A stretch of 18,513 nt of DNA from Gammaproteobacteria bacterium (GTDB lineage: Bacteria; Pseudomonadota; Gammaproteobacteria; Poriferisulfidales; Poriferisulfidaceae). A program made the translations under genes and the position numbers. The notes below the pieces were generated by a model. That model worked only from the letters and a program-made list of their open reading frames with translations. It did no database searches and was not told where the DNA came from. The stretch spans positions 1 through 18,513 of the forward strand of contig RKRZ01000041.1 in NCBI GenBank assembly GCA_007571105.1, in the 5' to 3' direction. Below, in pieces: positions 14,430 to 18,513 of the stretch (positions are counted from its first letter, which is position 1; every line of letters starts with the position of its first letter).

Positions 14430-15437
14430 CTAACCTTGCATGACTTTCAGTATCTCATCGAGGACCTGTTCGGGCGTGATCGCGGTCATGCAGGCATGGT
14501 GCCCGTAAGGACAGCGTCGCCGGTGGCAGGGGCTGCACAAATAGCGGGCGTAGCAAACAGAAGCGCGTGAACTCATGGGGGGGTGCGTGTCTGGCGAAGT
14601 GGAGCCGTAGATGCCGACGACCGGAGTATCGACCGCAGCGGCAATATGCAGCAGGCCGGAATCATTGCAGACGGCTCCATCCAGTGCGCTGATGAGGTCA
14701 ATGGTCTCGTCCAACTCGAGCCGTCCGCACAGATTGACGATATTGCCGGGTGTATTTTCGGCAATGCGCTCGCCGATCTTTTGCTCGTCAGGGCCGCCGA
14801 TGATGCACAGACGATAGTTGTGCGTGTCTAACAGCGCGGCCAGTTTGGCGAAGGAGTCAATCCCCCACTGCTTGGCAGGGCCGAAGGCTGCGCCGGGCAT
14901 CAGGCCGACCCAGGAACATCCGGACTCCAGTCCCAGGCGCTGCATCAGATTGCGTCCTGCCTGCGCGTCTGTCTGCAATTGGGGCCGCGGCGGTGAAGGG
15001 GTTGCCGACGTCGTGGTACCGGCCAGGCTGAGCATGCGCCCGAGAAGATCCTCCGGGCGGTGACGCGCATCGTTGATGAGAGCGGCTCGCCCGCTTGCGG
15101 CGAAGCCGGTGCGTCGCGGAATGCCGGCGAGAGCCGGCGCCAGTGCTGCCTTGGCGGAGCGCGGGACAATAATGGCATGGCGGTAGCGTCCGCGCCACTG
15201 CCGGGCCAGTTGCCATTGCCGGATGGGCTTGAGGCGCCCGTGCGGGATGTCGGCAATCCAGTGATGGGCCACTTCCGGCATGCGATGCAGCAGGGAGGAC
15301 GCCCAGCGCGGGGCCGCGACGTCAATTTGGCTTTGCGGATGGTCTGCGCGCAGTTGCGCGTACAGGATTTGGCTGAAGGTGATGTCGCCCACCCAGGCCT
15401 GCGCGACAACCAGGATGCGGTCTTCCTGGCGGCTCAT
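14430..15437 (-). CDS. waaF: Lipopolysaccharide heptosyltransferase II
   Basis: GT9-family glycosyltransferase (335 residues) that adds the second L-glycero-D-manno-heptose from ADP-heptose to the LPS inner core, on the cytoplasmic side of the inner membrane. The N-terminal AWVGDITFSQ (13-22) corresponds to the usual SWVGDMVMSQ. PGAAFGPAKQW is the WaaF signature. CIIGGPDE, NLCGRLELDETIDLISALDGAVCNDSGLLHIAAAVDTPVVGIYGSTSP is the ADP-heptose-binding C-terminal block. A Cys-rich end (CSPCHRRRCPYGHHACM) is also typical of WaaF. The gene starts three bases after the hldE stop, with no Shine-Dalgarno, so it is the last gene of ilvE-hldE-waaF. WaaC is less likely because of the PGAxFGPAK motif. Confidence 0.94.
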   Translation of the reverse strand: MSRQEDRILVVAQAWVGDITFSQILYAQLRADHPQSQIDVAAPRWASSLLHRMPEVAHHWIADIPHGRLKPIRQWQLARQWRGRYRHAIIVPRSAKAALAPALAGIPRRTGFAASGRAALINDARHRPEDLLGRMLSLAGTTTSATPSPPRPQLQTDAQAGRNLMQRLGLESGCSWVGLMPGAAFGPAKQWGIDSFAKLAALLDTHNYRLCIIGGPDEQKIGERIAENTPGNIVNLCGRLELDETIDLISALDGAVCNDSGLLHIAAAVDTPVVGIYGSTSPDTHPPMSSRASVCYARYLCSPCHRRRCPYGHHACMTAITPEQVLDEILKVMQG

Positions 15438-15440
15438 GGA

Positions 15441-16865
15441 TCAGTCGCCGCTTTCGCGGATGCGGCGCACCAGTTCTGTTGTCGAATAATCTTTCATCAG
15501 GGGCACGGTCACGACTTTGCCGCCGTCCCGAGTAACAATGTCGGCGCCGACGATGTCGGACCGCTTGTAGTCCGCCCCCTTGACCAGGACGTCCGGGCGG
15601 AGATCGTCAATCAATTGACGCGGAGTGCTTTGCGAGAACGGCACGACCCAATCCACGCATTCCAGCGCAGCCAATACGCGTTGTCGATGTTCCAATGGCT
15701 GGATTGGGCGGCCTTCGCCCTTGTTGCGCCGCACTGAGGCATCGGTATTGACGGCCACCACCAGCCGGTCCCCCAACGTTGCCGCTTCTTCCAGGAGTGC
15801 GACATGGCCGGTATGCAACAGGTCGAAGCAGCCGTTGGTGAACACCACGGTTTCGCCGGCTTCACGGGCTTCCCGGGTCAGGCGCCGCAGCGCGTGTTGT
15901 GAGACGATGCCAGTCTCCAAGGTGCGCTCGCTGCGTGCGGCACGCACCAACTCGCTGGGGGTGACGGCGGCTGTGCCGAATTTGCCGACCACTTCACCGG
16001 CCGCCAGGCTTGCCAGTCGCATGGAATCCTCCGGGCTCTGCCCCGCCGCCCAGGCAGCGGCAAACGTAGAGATCACCGTATCTCCGGCTCCGGTTACGTC
16101 AAAGACGTCGCGCGCCGAGGTGCCGAGATGCTGGGTGCTGTTTCCATGCTGCAACAGCATGCCTTGTTCGCCCAAAGTGACCAGCATGGCCTTGAAACGG
16201 TGTTTCTTGCACAGCCTGCGGGCCTGTTTGGCGATCGCTTTCAGATCTTCCAGTGGGCCGGTGACGGCTTCTAATTCCTTGCGGTTCGGGGTGATTGCGG
16301 TGGCGCCGGCATAAGCCTCGAAATCATCGCGCTTGGGATCGACGAATGTCGGGATGCCGCGCCGTTGCGCGATTTTGATGAGGTTTGCCGGAGAGGCGAG
16401 GGTTCCCTTGCCGTAATCCGACAGAATAACGACGTTGCTGTGGTTGAGCGCCGAGCGGTAGGTGCGCTCGAATACCGTTTTGTCGAAGCGGATTTTCTTC
16501 TCGAAATCCAGTCGCAGCAATTGCTGGTGCTGACTGACCACGCGCAATTTGCGCGGAGTCTGGGTGTCCTTCTGCACGATCATTCGATTTTCGATTTTGT
16601 GCTGTTTCAGCAGACGGCTCAGACTGCGTCCCGGCTGATCCGGGCCGATCGAGGCCAACAGCGCCGCGTGGGCGCCGAGTGCGGTGAGATTGACGGCGAC
16701 ATTGCCGGCACCGCCGATGTGAAACCGTTCGTCCTCCACCGCCACAATGGGCACAGGAGCTTCGGGAGAAATGCGCTCGCTCGTCCCGTCCCAGTATTGA
16801 TCGAGCATCACATCGCCGACCACCAGGGCGCGGATCGATTCAAAATCAGGCAGGGTCAGATGCAT
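15441..16865 (-). CDS. hldE: Bifunctional heptose-7-phosphate kinase / heptose-1-phosphate adenylyltransferase
   Basis: Fused enzyme of 474 residues (RfaE) that makes heptose 1,7-bisphosphate and, after GmhB acts, ADP-heptose. The N-terminal PfkB/ribokinase domain (about 10-315) shows GGAGNVAVNL (51-60) and FDVTGAGDTV (255-264) with catalytic D262. The C-terminal nucleotidyltransferase domain (about 338-474) has TNGCFDLLHTGH (343-354) with the HxGH motif, VAVNTDASV, RPIQPLEHR and LVKGADY. A fused HldE is typical of Gammaproteobacteria, whereas Beta usually have separate hldA and hldC. The ATG is at 16865; another ATG lies 11 bases further upstream but is out of frame. It follows ilvE by 24 bp and abuts waaF. 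No Shine-Dalgarno is visible. Confidence 0.96.
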   Translation of the reverse strand: MHLTLPDFESIRALVVGDVMLDQYWDGTSERISPEAPVPIVAVEDERFHIGGAGNVAVNLTALGAHAALLASIGPDQPGRSLSRLLKQHKIENRMIVQKDTQTPRKLRVVSQHQQLLRLDFEKKIRFDKTVFERTYRSALNHSNVVILSDYGKGTLASPANLIKIAQRRGIPTFVDPKRDDFEAYAGATAITPNRKELEAVTGPLEDLKAIAKQARRLCKKHRFKAMLVTLGEQGMLLQHGNSTQHLGTSARDVFDVTGAGDTVISTFAAAWAAGQSPEDSMRLASLAAGEVVGKFGTAAVTPSELVRAARSERTLETGIVSQHALRRLTREAREAGETVVFTNGCFDLLHTGHVALLEEAATLGDRLVVAVNTDASVRRNKGEGRPIQPLEHRQRVLAALECVDWVVPFSQSTPRQLIDDLRPDVLVKGADYKRSDIVGADIVTRDGGKVVTVPLMKDYSTTELVRRIRESGD

Positions 16866-16889
16866 GGCGCAGGCATGCCGTCAGGCTTT

Positions 16890-17822
16890 CTAAGGACGAG
16901 TGTACGTGAGCCAGTGGCGATGCGTGTCGGAGCGGCCGCTGACAATGTCCTGATAGCGTCGCTGCAGTTGGGTGGTGATCGGACCACGCCGGCCATCGCC
17001 GATGATCTGTTCGTCGACTTGGCGGATTGGGGTGACTTCTGCGGCGGTGCCGGTAAAGAAGGCTTCGTCGCAGTTCATGAGGTCTTCCGGCATCAGCCGG
17101 GTCTCGCGCACCTCAATGCCTTCTTCCTGAGCCATTTCCATGATGGTGCCACGGGTGATGCCATCCAGCGCCGAGCCCAATTCCGGAGTCTCCAGCATGC
17201 CGTTGCGCACCAGAAAAAGGTTCTCGCCGCTGCCTTCGGAAATTCGGCCGTCCGCCTCAAGCAGCAAGGCTTCGTCGTAGCCGGCATTTTTGGCCTGTGC
17301 CGTGGCGACTGCGGAATAAACGTAATTTCCGCAGATTTTGGAGCTGGTCAACGGCGCGTTGACGCGGTCCCGGATGATCGAAGAGACAAATACGTGAATG
17401 CCCTGCTCGAGACCTTCGTCGCCCAGATAGACGCCCCACTCCCAGGCGGCAATCGCAGTATGCACGCGCAAGCCCTTGGCGTGCAGTCCCAAGCCTTCCG
17501 GTCCATAGAAGCAAATCGGACGGATATAGGCAGTTTTCAGACGGTTGACACGCACAATCTCCCGGCAAGCTTCGTTGATTTCGTCGCGGGAGAACGGGAT
17601 TGTCATATCGACACAGGCGGCGGAATCGAATAGGCGATCGGTGTGCTCCTCCAGGCGGAAAATGGCCGGACCATCGTCGGTGGCAAAGGCACGCAGGCCT
17701 TCGAATACACCGCTGCCGTAATGCAGACTGTGCGTCAGCACATGAATGGTCGCGTCGGCCCACGGCACCATCTGGCCATTCATCCAGATGACCGCATCCG
17801 AGTGGGGTGCGAGAGTGCTCAT
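16890..17822 (-). CDS. ilvE: Branched-chain amino acid aminotransferase
   Basis: PLP-dependent fold-type IV transaminase that performs the last step of leucine, isoleucine and valine synthesis with glutamate as donor. From the ATG at 17822 it has 310 residues, matching E. coli IlvE (309). WMNGQMVPW (13-21), HYGSGVFEGLRAF (34-46), AYIRPICF (98-105), the PLP lysine K162 in SSKICGNY, ISEGSGENLF (194-203) and GTAAEVTPIR are all visible. The frame is open for 33 more codons upstream to 17921, but that extension is basic and unlike the family, and would begin upstream of the likely transcript start. No Shine-Dalgarno is seen; the leader before the ATG is C-rich. It heads the ilvE-hldE-waaF operon. 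Confidence 0.95.
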   Translation of the reverse strand: MSTLAPHSDAVIWMNGQMVPWADATIHVLTHSLHYGSGVFEGLRAFATDDGPAIFRLEEHTDRLFDSAACVDMTIPFSRDEINEACREIVRVNRLKTAYIRPICFYGPEGLGLHAKGLRVHTAIAAWEWGVYLGDEGLEQGIHVFVSSIIRDRVNAPLTSSKICGNYVYSAVATAQAKNAGYDEALLLEADGRISEGSGENLFLVRNGMLETPELGSALDGITRGTIMEMAQEEGIEVRETRLMPEDLMNCDEAFFTGTAAEVTPIRQVDEQIIGDGRRGPITTQLQRRYQDIVSGRSDTHRHWLTYTRP

Positions 17823-17855
17823 GGGGGTGTCGGGAAAGTGCGGAGTAAGCAGGGT

Positions 17856-17877
17856 GCGGCGCAGCCGGGAGCGCCGC
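17856..17877 (-). other. Leader hairpin upstream of ilvE
   Basis: GCGGCGC and GCGCCGC (17877-17871 and 17862-17856 in transcript order) form a seven-pair GC-only stem with an eight-base loop in the predicted 5' leader of ilvE. No T-run follows and no leader peptide rich in branched-chain codons is evident, so classical attenuation is not supported. It may affect mRNA stability or initiation. Confidence 0.35.
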
Positions 17878-17892
17878 TTCAAATTGGCGGCA

Positions 17893-17923
17893 ATTATACG
17901 GGGTATGGGAAAGTCGAGCACAA
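17893..17923 (-). promoter_or_regulatory. Promoter of ilvE-hldE-waaF
   Basis: On the minus strand a perfect TATAAT -10 (17898-17893) lies 19 bp from a TTGTGC -35-like hexamer (17923-17918). The predicted start is near 17886, giving a leader of about 65 bases to the ilvE ATG. The -35 lies in the T-run of the upstream pstS terminator. The spacing is long, but the -10 is the best match to consensus in any intergenic gap of the window. Confidence 0.6.
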
Positions 17924-17948
17924 AAAGAGCCGAACGAATCCGGCTCTT
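17922..17948 (-). terminator. Intrinsic terminator of the PstS-like gene
   Basis: On the minus strand AAGAGCCG (17948-17941) pairs perfectly with CGGCTCTT (17932-17925) across an eight-base loop, and the T-run continues (CTTTTTG). It lies 33-59 bases after the stop of the PstS-like gene and insulates ilvE. A smaller GCGCG-CTT-CGCGC hairpin (17975-17963) precedes it. Confidence 0.85.
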
Positions 17949-17980
17949 CTTATCTTCAGAGTGCGCGAAGCGCGCTTGAG

Positions 17981-18513
17981 TTAAAGGGGTGCAAATGAAG
18001 CGATCATCGGCACCAGTTTGGCACGCTCCTCGGCCCCCATCGGAATCATGCCCTTCTCGGTCAGATAGCCATCAGGACCGCTGGCGGCATCACTCACGAA
18101 TTCAACAACGAATTCCTTCATGCCCGGAATCGCACCAATGTTCGCATTCTTGACATAGAAATACAGCGGGCGGGACACCGGATAGCTGCCGTCGGCGATC
18201 GCCTCGAAAGTGGGCGCGACGCCGTCGATGAAAGAGCCTTGTACTTTTTCAGAGTTCTGATCTAGGAAACTGTAGCCGAACACGCCCAGCGCACTGGGGT
18301 TGGCAAGCAGCTTCTGCACGATCAGGTTGTCGTTCTCGCCAGTCTCAATGTAGTGACCGTCCTCGCGCACGGAGTGACAGTAAGCCTTGTATTTCTTCTT
18401 GTCCTCTTCCTGCATCGCCTTGATCCAGTCAAAACTCTCGCAGCCCCCTTCCAGCGCCAGTTCGGCGAAGGCGTCGCGGGTGCCGGAAGTCGGCGGCGGG
18501 CCGAGCACCTCGA
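17981..18513 (-). CDS. pstS: PstS-like phosphate ABC transporter substrate-binding protein (C-terminal part)
   Basis: The 5' part lies beyond the window edge, so about 177 C-terminal residues are visible and the first visible Val is internal. The phosphate-binding signature GPPPTSGTRDAF sits at the start of the visible part, followed by ALGVFGYSFLDQN and YPVSRPLYFYVK, typical of periplasmic PstS-family proteins (type 2 periplasmic binding fold). The protein would bind inorganic phosphate for PstCAB uptake. The gene ends at 17981 and is followed by an intrinsic terminator, so it is the last gene of its transcript. Whether pstCAB lie upstream cannot be seen. Other PBP-like members, such as SphX or free PstS paralogues, are possible. 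Confidence 0.78.
   Translation of the reverse strand, partial: EVLGPPPTSGTRDAFAELALEGGCESFDWIKAMQEEDKKKYKAYCHSVREDGHYIETGENDNLIVQKLLANPSALGVFGYSFLDQNSEKVQGSFIDGVAPTFEAIADGSYPVSRPLYFYVKNANIGAIPGMKEFVVEFVSDAASGPDGYLTEKGMIPMGAEERAKLVPMIASFAPL

Noticed and set aside
16365..17633. A 422-codon open frame on the plus strand opposite hldE and ilvE
   Set aside because: It spans two well-supported genes on the other strand and shows no protein family features.
17823..17921. 33-residue N-terminal extension of IlvE, possibly a targeting or leader peptide
   Set aside because: It begins upstream of the predicted transcript start, is basic without a signal-peptide pattern, and the shorter form matches the family length.
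17963..17975. GCGCG-AAG-CGCGC hairpin as a terminator of the PstS-like gene
   Set aside because: Only five pairs and no T-run; the hairpin at 17922-17948 is the clear terminator.
1..18513. Mobile elements, CRISPR, prophage or defence system
   Set aside because: I found no transposase, integrase, repeat array, att-like repeat near the tRNA or defence protein family on either strand.

Overview
The window reads as chromosomal core DNA from a Gram-negative proteobacterium, most likely a gammaproteobacterium. The fused HldE (kinase plus adenylyltransferase), the gltD-hemE pairing and the Tas-type aldo/keto reductase favour Gamma. The glyQ-glyS-gmhB-plsC and aroK-aroB-dgt orders are also common in Beta. 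The DNA is moderately GC-rich, genes are packed with gaps of mostly 0-90 bp, and no stretch over 300 bp lacks a gene. I see no insertion sequence, phage gene, CRISPR array, toxin-antitoxin pair or defence gene, and no clear new biological system. The interest lies in gene-order changes and small sequence details.

Layout. (1) 32-2755, plus strand: rpsU (bS21), gltD (glutamate synthase small subunit) and hemE (uroporphyrinogen decarboxylase); hemE ends in a strong hairpin. (2) 2759-5682, minus strand: ponA/mrcA (class A penicillin-binding protein), followed downstream by a small exported Cache-domain protein. (3) 5772-12889, plus strand: aroK, aroB and a dGTPase-like gene; then glyQ-glyS, gmhB and plsC. 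(4) 12894-14360, minus strand: a tas-like aldo/keto reductase, a thioredoxin-like [2Fe-2S] ferredoxin and tRNA-Leu(CAA). (5) 14430-17822, minus strand: ilvE, hldE and waaF as an operon with a good promoter. (6) 17981-18513, minus strand: the C-terminal part of a PstS-like phosphate-binding protein with its own terminator.

Functional themes. Envelope building dominates. HldE and GmhB make ADP-heptose, WaaF adds heptose to the LPS inner core, PlsC makes phosphatidic acid and PonA builds peptidoglycan. The rest is housekeeping: shikimate pathway (AroK, AroB), amino-nitrogen metabolism (GltD, IlvE), haem synthesis (HemE), translation (S21, GlyRS, tRNA-Leu) and dNTP control.

Two patterns stand out at the scale of the window. 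Only two of the seventeen starts visible here (the Cache gene and gmhB) have a clear Shine-Dalgarno sequence. The widespread ponA-pilMNOPQ-aroK-aroB neighbourhood is present without pilMNOPQ, and gltD lacks an adjacent gltB.
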